Shown here piece by piece: positions 10,096 to 21,400 of a DNA stretch of 64,000 bases. The stretch spans positions 47,305,550 through 47,369,549 of the forward strand of contig OV277864.1 in assembly GCA_922989275.2 (NCBI GenBank), written 5' to 3'. Each line of letters opens with the position of its first letter. Position 1 is the stretch's first letter. A model generated the notes under the pieces. It had not been told where the DNA came from. It saw only the letters and a program-made list of their open reading frames with translations, and ran no database searches. The position numbers were made by a program, and so were the translations under genes. The stretch is from Gari tellinella. Taxonomy: Eukaryota; Mollusca; Bivalvia; Cardiida; Psammobiidae.

Positions 10096-10222
10096 CAGTG
10101 GAGAAGATGTTTTCTTTTCCGTTTCAACATGTACGCATAACAATAGAAAATGATAACCTTTTACAAATTCTAACGATTTTTTTTTTCAATCTTAGTGGCA
10201 AACGGTTTTAAGCATCAGGATA
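10096..10222 (-). mobile_element. Family A copy, truncated at hairpin
   Basis: CAGTGGAGAAGATGTTTTC start, normal through AGTGGCAAACGG, then broken inside the hairpin position. Confidence 0.6.
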
Positions 10223-10424
10223 CTATTGAATGAAGGATAAAAGTGACGTAAAAGACTGGGGTTTTCTGCTAAATATTTGTGCTGCACTAATGCGCAATCT
10301 TTATTAAAATGTTCATTACTTTTCATTAACGTTGTATCTTAACACAAACATGACTGAAGTTGAACTTAAAAGGCGTGGCAGACATAACTAGTAAACCATA
10401 GCCTTGTTCATCATTGTACATGTT

Positions 10425-10524
10425 ACCGTTTTATCGCCAGATTTATCGTGAGTGTTTCACCCCTTCACCGTAACATTATCGTCTGCTTCAAGAATGTTGT
10501 CTTCAATATCGTTATAAAGTTAGA
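10425..10524 (-). mobile_element. Family G fragment
   Basis: TTTATCGTGAGTGTTTCACC followed by CCTTCACCG and TATCGTCTGCTTCAA matches the right end of family G in reverse. It sits head to head with the complete copy that follows. Confidence 0.5.
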
Positions 10525-10779
10525 TTAAACTTTTCACTCTCAATGATATCATATGATATCATAAAGCGCATTTGCAAACAGTTTTTATCCTGATCAGACG
10601 CAGCGTAACGCTGCGTCTGATCAGGATCAAAACCGTTTGTCACTTGTTCTGAAATTACGTCCTTTAAACTGCCTTTAACTCAACTTTGAAATGATATTAC
10701 AGACAACAATATTGAAGCAGACGATAGTATGGCGGCGAAGGGGGAAACACTCACGATAAATTTGATCATGAAGGGGTTA
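10525..10779 (+). mobile_element. TTAA MITE, family G, with mirrored hairpin variant
   Basis: Begins TTAAACTTTTCACTCTCAATG and ends CACGATAAATTTGATCATG then AAGGGGTTAC (TTAA mutated). The type-1 hairpin (10571-10640) has apex GACGCAGCGTAACGCTGCGTC. Against the usual GACGCCGCG..CGCGGCGTC, one base is changed in both arms so pairing is kept. One arm ends AAAACCG and is slightly diverged. Confidence 0.78.
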
Positions 10780-10946
10780 CGACAGAGTGACTGGCAAAAT
10801 TTTGAAACGAGTTTCAAACATTTTGAGTCCTGATCAGCTAGTTATATATTCTTGTATTGTCAAATGTTATCTTCTGCTTCAGCCCATACATCGTAATTAT
10901 ATCGTCTGCTGTAAAACATGATGTCTAGACTTATATTTCAAAATAC

Positions 10947-11030
10947 TATTTAACCCATTTAAGCCTAGTTACGCGGCGTTTCACCTATGTCTGTACTGTT
11001 TACTTTTTCATATGAAATGTTCTGCTACTG
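10947..11030. mobile_element. Family L terminus fragment
   Basis: TTAACCCATTTAAGCCTAG matches the end of the family L element at 28415. GTTACGCGGCGTTTC is a hairpin half. The rest is lost. Confidence 0.45.
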
Positions 11031-11064
11031 TAGTGATTTAACCCTTGTTTATCTGGAATGAAAT

Positions 11065-11420
11065 ACAGTGTAACCCCTCTAAACCGGAACCTCTGAATAC
11101 CGGAATCCTCTCTAAACCGAACAAAAACTTTGGTCCCGTTTTTATTTTACCCATTACACCATCAACACGCCTTAATACGTCTTTGTTTTTTACTTTCACT
11201 GAAGAAAATAGTTTGTACATTCTAGCAGATGGTAGCTTAAAGCAGGTTGAAAGTAAAGCAGACTGCGCCTTAAGGCACATTCTGCTTTACTTTCAACCTG
11301 CTTTAAGTGGTCAGCTATCTTCCATACTATAAACAACTTAAAACCCCTCTAAACCGGAAACCCCTTTAAACCGGACATTTTGTTGTCCCCACACATGTCC
11401 GGTTTAGAGGGGTTTCACTG
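11065..11420. mobile_element. TA composite MITE, family E
   Basis: Ends CAGTGTAACCCCTCTAAACC and its complement, flanked by TA; pogo-like. Inside, from the TTTTACCCATTACACC region to the CAACTTAAAACC region, lies a family-F-like TTAA element with a near-perfect type-2 hairpin (about 11229-11307, GCGCCTTAAGGC-type apex). The same arrangement recurs at 31151 and 62013. Confidence 0.85.
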
Positions 11421-11516
11421 TATTCTAACAAGTACATAAGGAGAGTTCATTGCAATATCCAGGCATTAGCCCTTGTCCTTCCGACCGTGACGGTAAATGA
11501 GGGTTGATATTAAAAA

Positions 11517-11714
11517 AATAATTTCCAGTTCAAACAGTTGAGAGTCAGATCAGACGCCGGGTAACCCGGCGTCTGATCTGGCTCAAAACTGTTTGCCGCT
11601 CAGATTATGGTAAATAGTAAAAATGGTGAACAAGTTGTCGTTTTCTACATTTTCTTTCAATGCATTTGAGCTTCGTAAGCGTTTTTACGAAAATGAACAA
11701 TGTCTTCTCCACTG
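11517..11714 (+). mobile_element. Family A copy, left-truncated
   Basis: Intact hairpin (11530-11593, GCCGGGTAACCCGGC apex) and right TIR GTCTTCTCCACTG. The left TIR is missing. Confidence 0.65.
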
Positions 11715-11949
11715 TATATGTTGATTAAGATTTACAGCAGTTTGGACTATTGGAATGTACATGTATCTTAAATTTTCGCCGTCGATGTATTTTATTTTTT
11801 CAAAATATCTCAGGCTTTTTAGAACGTTAAGAAGCTTTATCTGCAAATATTTTCACAAATGTTAATCCTTTCATTGCCTTTAGTCATTTTATATAAATTT
11901 TGAATTTGAGATTTAAAAGCAAACGACAGTTGTTTAAAGCATATGGCAC

Positions 11950-12170
11950 CATGACAGTGAATGTGTAAACTTGTAGCACGCTGAATTGTCGTCTGCTTCA
12001 AATATATCGTCTGAAAAAGAAATTTAAAATCTGGTTTATGGTTTTCTATATTGAATAAAAAGGAGACTCAGTACGAATGCCAAACAAGTATGGATCCGAA
12101 TCAAACGCCATGTTACACGGCGTCATATCTGGATCCAAACTGTTTGCAAATGTTAGACAAGATTCACCTA
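11950..12170 (+). mobile_element. Decayed TTAA-type MITE
   Basis: ATGACAGTGAATG, TGTCGTCTGCTTCAAA and a type-1 hairpin at about 12080-12147 (GCCATGTTACACGGC apex) occur in family B/G order. The ends are not clear. Confidence 0.5.
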
Positions 12171-12269
12171 CCTTGCTTAGGTTAAGAGTAGATGTGGCTC
12201 TGTTTTTACCGCAAGTGTAAAAAAGTGCAAATTGATGTTTCATCTGGAATCTAAACTTTATGATGCTAA

Positions 12270-12462
12270 CAGTTGAAAATGTATTCCAAATAAACGAATT
12301 TGCTCTAAAACATCGTTTTCCTTAATCAGACCCAAAACCAATCGCTACTGAGATTAATATAATCACCACCACTTTAAAACCATTTTTCCTTTTCTTAATT
12401 TTATTGCCAAACGTTTGCGTTTCTTTTCGTGTAAACGAGAATGAATAACGTCTTATCCACTG
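12270..12462 (+). mobile_element. Family A copy without hairpin
   Basis: CAGTTGAAAATG start and ACGTCTTATCCACTG end. The hairpin has collapsed to AATCAGACCC. It is older than the 246-bp set. Confidence 0.6.
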
Positions 12463-12980
12463 TATCGAATTTTCCACAAGACAAAACTTAACAAGAGTAC
12501 ATCTCACTTCAGACATGACAAAAACTACAACAAAACATTTATAGAGGAAACTTTCAAGTGTGAAATTGTCTGGCAATATTTGTTTGATAAAGTTAACCTA
12601 TAAGCACCATTCAACGTGCTTACCTACATGAAACATATTGTCGTGTGGATGGATACAGATACACAGAGGGGGGAAGCTATGATATGGAAAGACATACAGA
12701 CGGAAAGACATGGACAAGTAAACACGTTAGAAAAGAAAGCGAGAATGGAAGAGAGCGTGGAAATATACACATTACATGTAACCATTATAAAGAGATGCAA
12801 ATAGATAGACAACCGACCAGTGAAACGGATTTCTTTGTAAACCCGAGTTAAATCCAGCCTATAACTCATAGGCTACACTAGTTGTATTGACTTTTCAATC
12901 TAATAAAGGAAGAAAACTCATTATCCTCTAGTTAACGTTTAACGTTTGTGCTACATTTTGTAAAACAATTGTAAAAAGTG
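12463..12980. other. No gene recognised
   Basis: Short overlapping open frames lie on both strands at 12616-12869 in purine-rich sequence. None shows a motif. Confidence 0.4.
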
Positions 12981-13195
12981 TTAACCCCATCACTGCCTTA
13001 CTCCGAGCACAATGGTTATTTGCAAAGAGTTTGGATTCTGATCAAACGCCGCGTAACGCGGCGTCTGGTCAGAATCGAAACTATTTGACACACATTTCAA
13101 TATTTCTTAAGTCAAAATACCTAACAATTAACTTTGAAAAATGAAAGCCGACGACAATTGTTTAAAATTGATAACTTCACGGGTGAAGAGGTTAA
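12981..13195 (-). mobile_element. TTAA MITE, family B
   Basis: TTAA at both ends, left CCCCATCACTGCCTTAC, right CACGGGTGAAGAGG. Hairpin 13020-13089 with GCCGCGTAACGCGGC apex. Family-A-like sequence (to about 13285) lies just beyond its right end, so it may sit inside an old A copy. Confidence 0.8.
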
Positions 13196-13290
13196 ACAAG
13201 ATTGTACTTTTATTCATTTCATTGTATTGCGTTTGCGTTTAGTTTTGTGTAAAAGAGAAAAGGTTCGAACAACTATAACGAAATACTTTT

Positions 13291-13375
13291 AACCCTTTCA
13301 CTGCCATGCCGTCATCAGTGCTAAACAACTGCCGTCTGCTTTTATTTCTCAAACTATATCAGGCCATGCAATCTC
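13291..13375 (+). mobile_element. Family B terminus fragment
   Basis: TTAACCCTTTCACTGCCATG followed by CCGTCATC and GCCGTCTGCTTTTATTTCTC. It is cut before any hairpin. Confidence 0.55.
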
Positions 13376-13762
13376 TGACCTCCAACCACTGACCAGCGTA
13401 GGATAGTGACAGTCCTGCAGTCTGTTATGCTCAACGCAATGTACAAAACATTTTTGTCTTAGATTTGTTTATGCTTCCATCAGAATGATACTATAAAGCA
13501 GTAGTTCCCAGGAATACTTATCTGCAGCACTTTCATCTTGATTTTCAGCAACCACGTGTCTCCGAAAACGTGTTTCTATAGTGATGCAACCAGACATTGC
13601 GCCATTTCATCTATTGAAAAGATAAAACATCTAGGTGCGGACTATGTTATTACAGCATTACAACTTCCTCTGAAGTGAGCATATTGCAACCATCTGTACA
13701 TGTACGAAAACATACGAGAGACAAAAGTACATTTCAGCGTCTAATCTCAGAGCCTTTATCTC
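13376..13762. other. No feature seen
   Basis: About 390 bp with no hairpin, TIR or plausible coding frame. Confidence 0.4.
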
Positions 13763-14015
13763 TTAAACGTTTCCCCCATACAATCGCCTTTTAGCGTATT
13801 CAGTTCATTCCTTCAGTGAAGAACAATGTACGGATTTATACAGTCATGGACATGTATAATAATAATTATTTCTATATCCAAGCAGATGGTTTCTTTAAGT
13901 AGGCTGAAAGTAAAACAGAATGCGCTTTAAGGCCCAATGCTGTTTTACTTTCAATCTACTTTCAGTGGTCACCTATCGTTAAAAAAAGACAAAGGGTTAT
14001 GGGGTAATACGTTAA
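13763..14015 (-). mobile_element. TTAA MITE, family F, 253 bp
   Basis: TTAA on both sides. GCGATTGTATGGGGG in reverse and GGGTTATGGGGTAATACG mark the ends. Type-2 hairpin at about 13892-13968 with TAGGCTGAAAGTAAAACAG arms. Confidence 0.75.
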
Positions 14016-14203
14016 ACTCTATCGAGTTGGTCGGATTTTACATGTTATTGGAATCCTTAAACAGCTTTGGTCCTGATAACACGCCGTCTGATCACGATTC
14101 AAGTTATTTTAAACTCGTATCAAAGTATCTAAATATACAGGAAATCCTTTGTGCATGTAAAGCATGTATCTTGCAGACACAAGTTAGATACCAGCAAGTA
14201 AGG

Positions 14204-14804
14204 TATGGAATGCCGGTCACGACATGCCAATTGCTAAATGCTAAATGCTGCTTTGCCAGTTGCTAAATGCCAATACATCCAAAATAGCTTACTTTGATGA
14301 ACTTGTCAAATCAAACTACAGTACCAGGCTTCACCAGATGATGTCCTTAGACATTGCCGTGGAGGTAAAGTGAAATATTGTAGCATGTTTTCTCTTACAA
14401 TAGATGCAGACATGTATAAAATTATTAAGCAACTGGCAAGTGGCATATTGGCAATTGGCAAATTAGCATTATATAACATATTAGCATTTAGCAAATGGCA
14501 AATTAGCAACTGGCAAACAAGCATTTAGCATTTAGAAATTGACTAAGTTGGTCAAAACAGCAAACAAAGTATTGTATGTTTATTGTATACACTCATGACC
14601 ACCATCTAGTCGATTAGACGGTGATACAGTACACATTTGACCCCGAAACAACACTCTTCAGTTAAAAGATATTAAATTAATGACAAATGGCAATTAGCAT
14701 TAAGCAACTGGCAAATGGCATACTGGCAAGTATTTGGCAAAATATAAATTAGCAATTGGCAAACAAGCATTTAGCAATTGGCATGTCGCGACCGGCATTC
14801 CATA
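14204..14804. mobile_element. 601-bp TIR element, family S
   Basis: Terminal inverted repeats of about 38 bp with one mismatch (left starts TATGGAATGCCGGTCACGAC, right is its complement). Inside both ends are irregular runs of GGCAAAT/TTAGCA-type short units in opposite orientation. The middle (14540-14690) is not repetitive. No coding frame. The target duplication is unclear (GTAAG and GTAAA lie beside the ends). Confidence 0.7.
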
Positions 14805-15067
14805 GTAAAGACTACATTCTATATATTGCAACGGACAGCGACATATGCTGTTATATCATATGATTCAAACGTATCTATTATATGTCAAATAGTCAATTGT
14901 AAAGGAGAGACAGAGGCATGCATTGAAGAGACAGAAATGGATTGACACGGAGAAAGAGAGGGAGAGAAGGATCAGGAGATGAAACGAAAGAAATATAAAA
15001 ACGGCAGAGTGTGAGAAGGTCCGGATGGTCATTCACAAAGAAGATCAAAGAAACACATACATGTATA

Positions 15068-15314
15068 TAGTGGAGAAACCGTTATTCTTTCCCAATAAAC
15101 GCGTTTACGTTAAAACTATAATTTCCATTGCAAACAGTTTGAAACCAGATCAGACGCCGGGTTACACGGCGTCTGACCAGGTTCCAAACTGTTTGTCACT
15201 CATATTAAATCAAATAATCAGGATTGTCAATAAGTTGTCATTTTCTCCCTTTAAATGCAATGTGTTTGCGTTTCGTTTGCGTTTAAACGGGAAAGAATAA
15301 CGCTTTCTCCACTG
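15068..15314 (+). mobile_element. TA MITE, family A, 247 bp
   Basis: Full length with TAGTGGAGAAACCG start (first C mutated) and TTTCTCCACTG end. Intact hairpin at 15126-15195 (GCCGGGTTACACGGC). Purine-rich low-complexity sequence lies upstream at 14900-15010. Confidence 0.85.
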
Positions 15315-16001
15315 TAGGATAAAAGGCAGAAGGAGTAGCAGGTTCCTCTTTGTATTAATAAATTTTCTATAAGGGTAAACATTAATGCCATTGCATCGTA
15401 AATTAGGATTGAAAATTTAAGAAGTTTAAATTCTATGACAATTTTATTATTTAAAATCCTATTATACAGGTTTTCGTAAGCTCACATGATTAAAATTCTC
15501 GAGATGATACATAATTAATAATTGTTTATCGTCTCGAAACCATGACAATAAAAATGACTTTTTAGTGTTTTTTGCTCGATAACGACAAGAACCTGTTGAG
15601 AGAATATCAATACAACGATGTACAAGTGCAGTGACGAAACGTTTTTCTATTCCGTTTCGGGAAAAACAAACACAAACACAATAAAATGTTTAAGTATATC
15701 TCGCTATGAGTTACAATGTTAATTTACCATAGACCAAAATGTAGCATGTATTTTACATCTATGCAAAATGCTTGTGATTTTTGACTGAATGCTATTTTGT
15801 CTGATTAAAAACAGCGCCTGTCCTGTCCTAAACAATATATTTTCAGTCGCCTTTAGTTCTTTGAGTACAAATGTGATACATGTATTTCCTAGTGTAGAAT
15901 AATTAACTGTACTGATGATAGAAATCAAATCAGATAACAACTGACTTATCGTGTTTGGTAACCGATACATAATAGTTATCAATGCCTTCCTCACAAATAA
16001 G
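15315..16001. other. No gene; one family A tip
   Basis: A 5' family-A tip (CAGTGACGAAACG) lies at about 15631. A 95-codon minus-strand frame (15719-16006) has no recognisable motif. Confidence 0.4.
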
Positions 16002-16096
16002 AACAAGAGTTGTCAGAAAGACAACAAAGCTCGCCATCGGCACATTTAGAAACTTAAAAGCACACTCAAGGTCACCGAGTTCAACCTTTTTGCCTG

Positions 16097-17670
16097 CATG
16101 GAAAGGTCTTTTCCATATACACATGAAAATCAAATACATGTATGAAGTTACACCTCAGGGGACATAGGAAATATAAGCATTTTTTTAACCTAAACACAGA
16201 TTTCGAAACCTTAACCCTCGATCTAAGCTCAAGGTCAAGGTCACAGGGGTCCAAATTGTTCTGTGCATGGAAAGGTATTGTCCATATACACATACAAACA
16301 CATACCAACTATGAAAGCAACCCTCAAGGGACATAGAAGTTATAGGCATTTTTCGAAACCTAAACACAGATTTCGAAACCTAAACGCGGGCCCTAAGTTC
16401 AAGGTCAAAGTCACAGGGGTCCACATTTTCTGTGCATGGAAAGGTCTTGTCCATATACACACACATACCAACTATGAAAGCAATACCTCAAGGGACATAG
16501 AAGTTATAGGCATTTTTCGAAACCTAAACACAGATTTCGAAACCTAAACGCTGGCCCTTAGTTCAAGGTCAAGGTCACAGGGGTCCAAATTTTTCTGTGC
16601 ATGGAAAGGTCTTGTCCATATACACACACATACCAACTATGAAAGCAATACCTCAAGGGACATAGAAGTTATAGGCATTTTTCGAAACCTAAACACAGAT
16701 TTCGAAACCTAGACGCTGGCTCTAAGTTCAAGGTCAATGTCACAGGGGTCCAACTTTTTCTGTGCATGGAAAAGTCTTGTCCATATACACACACATACCA
16801 ACTATGAAAGCAATACTACAAGGGACATAGAAGTTATAGGCATTTTTCGAAACCTAAACACAGATTTCGAAACCTAAACGCGGGCCCTAAGTTCAAGGTC
16901 TAGGTCACAGGGGTCCAAATGTTTCTGTGCATGGAAAAGTCATGTCCATATACACACACATACCAACTATGAAAGCAATACCTCAAGGGACATAGAAGTT
17001 ATAGGCATTTTTCGAAACCTAAACACAGATTTCGAAACCTAAACGCTGGCCCTTAGTTCAAGGTCAAGGTCAAAGGGGTCAACATTTTTCTGTGCATGGA
17101 AAGGTCTTGTCCATATACACACACATACCAACTATGAAAGCAATACCTCAAGGGACATAGAAGTTATAGGCATTTTTTCGAAACCTAAACACAGATTTCG
17201 AAACCTAAACACGGGCCCTAAGTTCAAGGTCAAGGTCATAGGGGTCCACATTTTTCTGTGCATGGAAAGGTCTTGTCCATATACACACACATACCAACTA
17301 TGAAAGCAATACCTCAAGGGACATAGAAGTTATAGGCATTTTCGAAACCTAAACACAGATTTCGAAACCTAAACGCTGGCCCTTAGTTCAAGGTCAAGGT
17401 CACGGGGGTCACAAATTGTCTGTGCATGGAAAGGTCTTGTCCATATACACACACATACCAACTATGAAAGCAATACCTCAAGGGACATAGAAGTTATAGG
17501 CATTTTTTCGAAACCTAAACACAGATTTCGAAACCTTAACACGGGCCCTAAGTTCAAGGTCAAGGTCACAGGGGTCCAAATTTTTCTGTGCATGGAAAGG
17601 TCTTGTCCATATACACACACATACCAACTATGAAAGCAATACCTCAAGGGACATAGAAGTTATAGACATT
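16097..17670 (+). repeat. ~165-bp tandem array in HINE copy 1
   Basis: GTGCATGGAAAGGTCTTGTC recurs at about 16263, 16432, 16597, 16762, 16927, 17092, 17258, 17422 and 17588, a spacing of 164-169 bp. Each unit carries GTTCAAGGTCAAGGTCACAG and a duplicated GATTTCGAAACCTAAAC-type motif. The units are highly similar. Confidence 0.92.
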
Positions 17671-17696
17671 TTCTTAAAATTGTTTTCGCCGTTCAC

Positions 17697-17745
17697 GACG
17701 ACGCCGACGACAACGACGACGACAACGACGACGACGACGACTACA
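17697..17745 (+). repeat. GAC trinucleotide microsatellite
   Basis: An imperfect GAC/AAC run at the expected place between the tandem array and the 3' stem-loop of the HINE. Confidence 0.9.
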
Positions 17746-18105
17746 CAAGGGGTATTGCAATAGCTCGTCATGTATTTCGTACAGGCGAGCTAAAAACGTT
17801 CAGATCCTGAACCAGAAACAAGATATGGGATATAAACTTAACGAACATTCTAACTGTGCACTTTTCTTTTCGCTATGTATCTGTTATTTATAAGAAATTC
17901 TACACAAGTTTTTGCGTGTTGGCTATTGATGGACATTGAAATGTCATATCGTTATCAAATTAAAAAAAAATTGTACGTCGATATGACGTCGACGTCAGGC
18001 TGTTTTAAACGATGCTGGACAAAGGCGTTACTGAATTAAAACCGTTTGTTTGTCTAAATTGACAAAAATACTGTTTTTATGACTTTTTGTTACACTCACC
18101 GTCGG

Positions 18106-18310
18106 ACGTGGTCGAAGAGTAACGCGCTCGACTCTCGGATATTAGGGGTCGTGAGATCGATCCCCCGCCCGACCAATTTCATTCGGATAAGACTTTATAA
18201 AAACCGAAGCCCAATGTATTGATCAGTTCTTTACACTGGGTATCTAAAATAACCAGCGAATAAGAGTAGGGAATCGCACCTGAGGTTTCTGAATACGTCC
18301 CCTCTCTCTT
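18106..18310 (+). mobile_element. tRNA-derived SINE
   Basis: tRNA-like head: GTGGTCGAAGAGTAACGCGC (box A region), then GAGATCGATCCCCCGC (box B region). The body AATAAGAGTAGGGAATCGC is shared with the element at 22648. The 3' end fades at CCTCTCTCTTTTT. Confidence 0.65.
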
Positions 18311-18999
18311 TTTGAGAAACAAACTTTTATACTCACTCATATTTTTCGTTCAAATTTATATATTTTTTGTTTTGTATTAAATAAAATAAACATTTTACCA
18401 TCAGAAATATGTCTTCTTGAGTTCTGCAAAGTTTTAGCACGATCTGGTCATTAGCGCCGGAGATATGATACCATATATAAGTGCACAGTTAGAAGATTCG
18501 TTAAGTGTAGGGTTAAACAGTCATTGCTTGTTTTACAATGAATCTGTATAAGTGTGGACCATTCGTTGAAAAGACATCAGTTGTTACACTGTGTGCAAAT
18601 AGGCATTCCAAATGCCCCAAACTCTGACACAATTTTAATGCTTTGCCTGCTACAATGTCGACTGTTTCAAAATAAATCGACATATCTTTAAATTTAGAGT
18701 CACATAGTTTGGATTATTTTCAGACAAAACGTGTCGCTGCGCGTAACCAGGATCTAAAGTAAGGGCGTACATAGCAGGCACTTGAATACGGTTTAATATA
18801 GCCCTATACCCGGTTTGCCGTGTCTGAGTAACAAAATATGTGTGGCATTCCATATATGGACGCTGCTTTATTTAGCATTCAAAAACATTATATATGTAAC
18901 CTGCTTGTACTAGAAAGTATTGCAAGCTTAGTCATATCCCCTTCCAAAACATTGTGATTTTATTAGTTATAATATATTTTTAACTGAGGGAAAATCTAC
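18311..18999. other. No gene recognised
   Basis: AT-rich. One 67-codon minus frame at 18650-18853 has no motif. Nothing else is seen. Confidence 0.4.
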
Positions 19000-19117
19000 A
19001 CTGTTGGCACACAGTTTGGATCCTGATCAGATGCCGAGTTTACTCGGCGTCTGATCAGGATCCAAACTTTTTGTAAAATACAAAACAAACCGTGATTGGC
19101 AGAAATGGGGTTAGGAT
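19000..19117. mobile_element. Type-1 hairpin in a decayed TTAA MITE
   Basis: Hairpin 19011-19073 with apex GCCGAGTTTACTCGGC. The inner GAG/CTC replaces the usual GCG/CGC on both arms. The right end GGCAGAAATGGGGTTAG resembles a family B end with a mutated TTAA. Confidence 0.6.
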
Positions 19118-19548
19118 AAAAAAGTTTTGCATATCTCTTTTGGATGTAAATGTTCTGCGCAGTTCATTCAAACTCATTATTTCTCTTGAGGGTTGCCGTG
19201 CTTGGAGAAGCCTATATCCTTTCTTCCTCTCTTTGTATTACACTGAAATCCATAAATACAACGACTTTACCATTTCTGTGGAAAGTAATCATTTCTTTTA
19301 TGTGACATGCAGTTATCTGATATGCAACACTTGAATAACCACGAGAAATCTGAATATGTTAGGATCAAACATTCCATTTATCTCGGTAACATTCTCAAGC
19401 AGCCTTGGATGTATTATATATATCTTGCACCGGAACAAAAATCACGCCAAAAAAGGGGATGCTATAATTCGAAGTCTAGACTTCATTTAAATGCATTCAA
19501 GTTGAACGAAAACACTTCGAAGGTCGAATACGCTCACAATTGAAAACA
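19118..19548. other. No gene recognised
   Basis: Two open frames of about 80 codons (19092-19543, plus) lack motifs and look like chance. Confidence 0.4.
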
Positions 19549-19836
19549 GTTTGGACCTTGATCAGACATCGAGTAACTCCAAATTTGATCTGGATCCAAA
19601 TTGATTGATGCGTGTATCAATTACGTTTAGGCACAATTAAACCGTGTCGTTTACGCTGAAACAATTATTTCCTTTGCAAAACAGTTTTGGGACAGTTCTG
19701 GCTCAAAACTGTTTGCTATCCCGGTACTAAAAATAATCGTTAACAGTTTTTTTAAATAGCCGTTTTGTACAATTTTGTAAATTGTTTTTGCGTTTCGTTT
19801 GCTTTAAACGGGATAGAATTACGTATTTTCTATGGT
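19549..19836 (+). mobile_element. Decayed type-1 hairpin and family A remnant
   Basis: A broken hairpin at 19549-19605 is followed by a family A copy lacking its left TIR (GTTTACGCTGAAACAATTATT through TTTCGTTTGCTTTAAACGGG). Its own hairpin has lost most of one arm. Confidence 0.5.
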
Positions 19837-19846
19837 ATATTATGTA

Positions 19847-20052
19847 CAGTAGAACTTCTCTATGACAACCACTAAATTGTGTCAAATATTAGTCGCTTAA
19901 GACAAGTGACTGCTTCAAGAAGTTTGTAAAAGTGAAACAAAACGCTCCTACAGGAGCTTTCTGTTTCACTTTCACATTGTTTTAAGCTGACATCTGTCTT
20001 TTAATACAGACAATTAGCCTTGTTTAGTGGTCGTAATAGAGTGGTTCTACTG
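19847..20052. mobile_element. TA MITE, family C, 206 bp
   Basis: CAGTAGAACTTCTCTATGAC and its complement ...GAGTGGTTCTACTG, TA flanks. Hairpin apex GCTCCTACAGGAGC. Same length as copies at 839 and 5031 despite divergence. Confidence 0.85.
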
Positions 20053-20414
20053 TATTATATAAACTGACAATGATTGTGCATATACACATTATTGTTGAAG
20101 TGATAGGAGTTAACGATGCCTTATAGAATATATTCACTTATCTTATATTCAGTTAACAAGCAGTTACTTATGCAACGTCTGAGTAGTTTGGCATTCGACA
20201 TGCAACTATACTCACGGAATTTAAAAACTGTGCATTCGGAATAGCACTATAAATAATAGGAATAACCAACCAGATATAAATTGACTGTGTTATAGTGTTA
20301 TTTTAAACATCGATTCAACGTTTCATAAGAGTCATTAATGTGCGATGTCAATAATGATTGTACTGCAATGCGTTTTTGTCATAAAGGGTCAAAACCCATG
20401 TCACACAATTAATA

Positions 20415-20790
20415 ACACATGTGTCCTCCGTTTGCATCAAAGCAAGCACGGCATCATCATCGAGGGGAACTCGCCAACGCTAAGGATTGTCATTCCTTAC
20501 CATGACTAAACAATCAGCCAGCTGTTCCAACGTCAATGGCTATTTCGGTAGACGTCGCAAACGACGCCCAATCTCATTCCAAACGTGCCCAGTTAGCGTG
20601 AGATCGGATGAGACTGCGGGCCAGTCAATGACGTCGATGTTTTTGTTCTGTATGAAGGACGTGACAACGCACGCGAGCAACGTGTGTGTGAGCGCTGTCA
20701 TGCTTTAAGACAATATGGCGGGTTGGACGTCAGAACTGGACGTACAGTAGGACGTCACGGACAGATTTAAAATTAACGTAATCTTTTAAG
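20415..20790 (-). pseudogene. Broken Tc1-like transposase, C-terminal part
   Basis: Reading the minus strand downward from about 20765 gives, in order, RDVLLYVQF, then IVLKHDSAHTHVARV (about 20730-20670), which matches the conserved second catalytic Asp region of Tc1 transposases (family form H-D-N-A-x-P-H-V-A-R). A frameshift follows, then NKNIDVIDWPAVSSDL, HVWNEIGRRLRR, and after a stop PLTLEQLADCLVMVRND. This is the family order at the DDE C-terminus. The Glu expected in the NPIEH motif is replaced (TLTGH here). With a frameshift and several stops it cannot work. The N-terminal half is not recognisable. It could be a relic of a helper for TA-type MITEs, but its TIRs are not seen, so a link to family A is untested. 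Confidence 0.85.
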
Positions 20791-21400
20791 CACTGTCTTC
20801 CGGCTGATTAGACGAACTCCTCGAATGTTTATATCCGTAAAGATTGAAGACTGAAAACGATCACGCACATGTGTAACGGAAAAATACGTATCTTGTCGAC
20901 GTTACGTTAATAGCGATATCCTTGGTCGCAGCCTCTCGCGAGCATTGCCAATTTGTCGGTTCGTCCCCATAATGACAACATGATGTTATAATGAAAACCA
21001 AATCGGCCTGCGACATCATTTTTTCTTCATTGCAACCTCTAATATGTTGACTGAACGTAACGCGCATTTTCAGACAGCCGTGGCATAGCCGTCATGGTTG
21101 ATAAAGCAAATCTTACTTGTTTTCCCGATGATTTACTGCCAAAACAACCAGTTTACATTGAAAACGTTTTGCATGTACTGTACAAATGAGTATTCAGACC
21201 AATTTATGCAAAAATAGACAAACGTCTTTTGACACGCAAAATTAACGTAAATTTCACGAAAAGGGTATCCAATACCTTCTCCACACTTTATTCAGCTGTA
21301 TAAACCGTTTTTACGTGAGCTTATTGAAAACGTGTTCATTTAAAATAAATTTTAATCATGCACATGTTTTAAAATCCGTGAGTATATAATCAAATCTGCA
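20791..21400. other. Probable continuation of transposon relic; no intact gene
   Basis: This stretch is upstream of the transposase relic on the minus strand and may be its decayed 5' half. A 68-codon minus frame (20861-21067) is not recognisably transposase. Confidence 0.35.

Larger units (their letters stand above)
16002..17795 (+). mobile_element. HINE/pearl-like non-autonomous Helentron, copy 1
   Basis: Starts AACAAGAGTTGTCAGAAAG with a short hairpin (GTTGTC..GACAAC), then AAAGCTCGCC. The core is about ten tandem ~165-bp units. It is followed by a conserved GCCGTTCACGACGACGCCG block, a GAC microsatellite, TATTGCAATAGCTCGTCATG, a TAGCTCG..CGAGCTA stem-loop and AAAAA. The matching AGCTCGCC and GGCGAGCT near the ends fit the sub-terminal repeats described for Helentron-derived elements. 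No Rep/helicase frame is present. Confidence 0.8.

Noticed and set aside
12616..12869. Open frames on both strands
   Set aside because: Purine-biased sequence with few stops; nothing recognisable.
15719..16139. Overlapping minus-strand frames near the HINE start
   Set aside because: No motif. One of them runs into the HINE start region.
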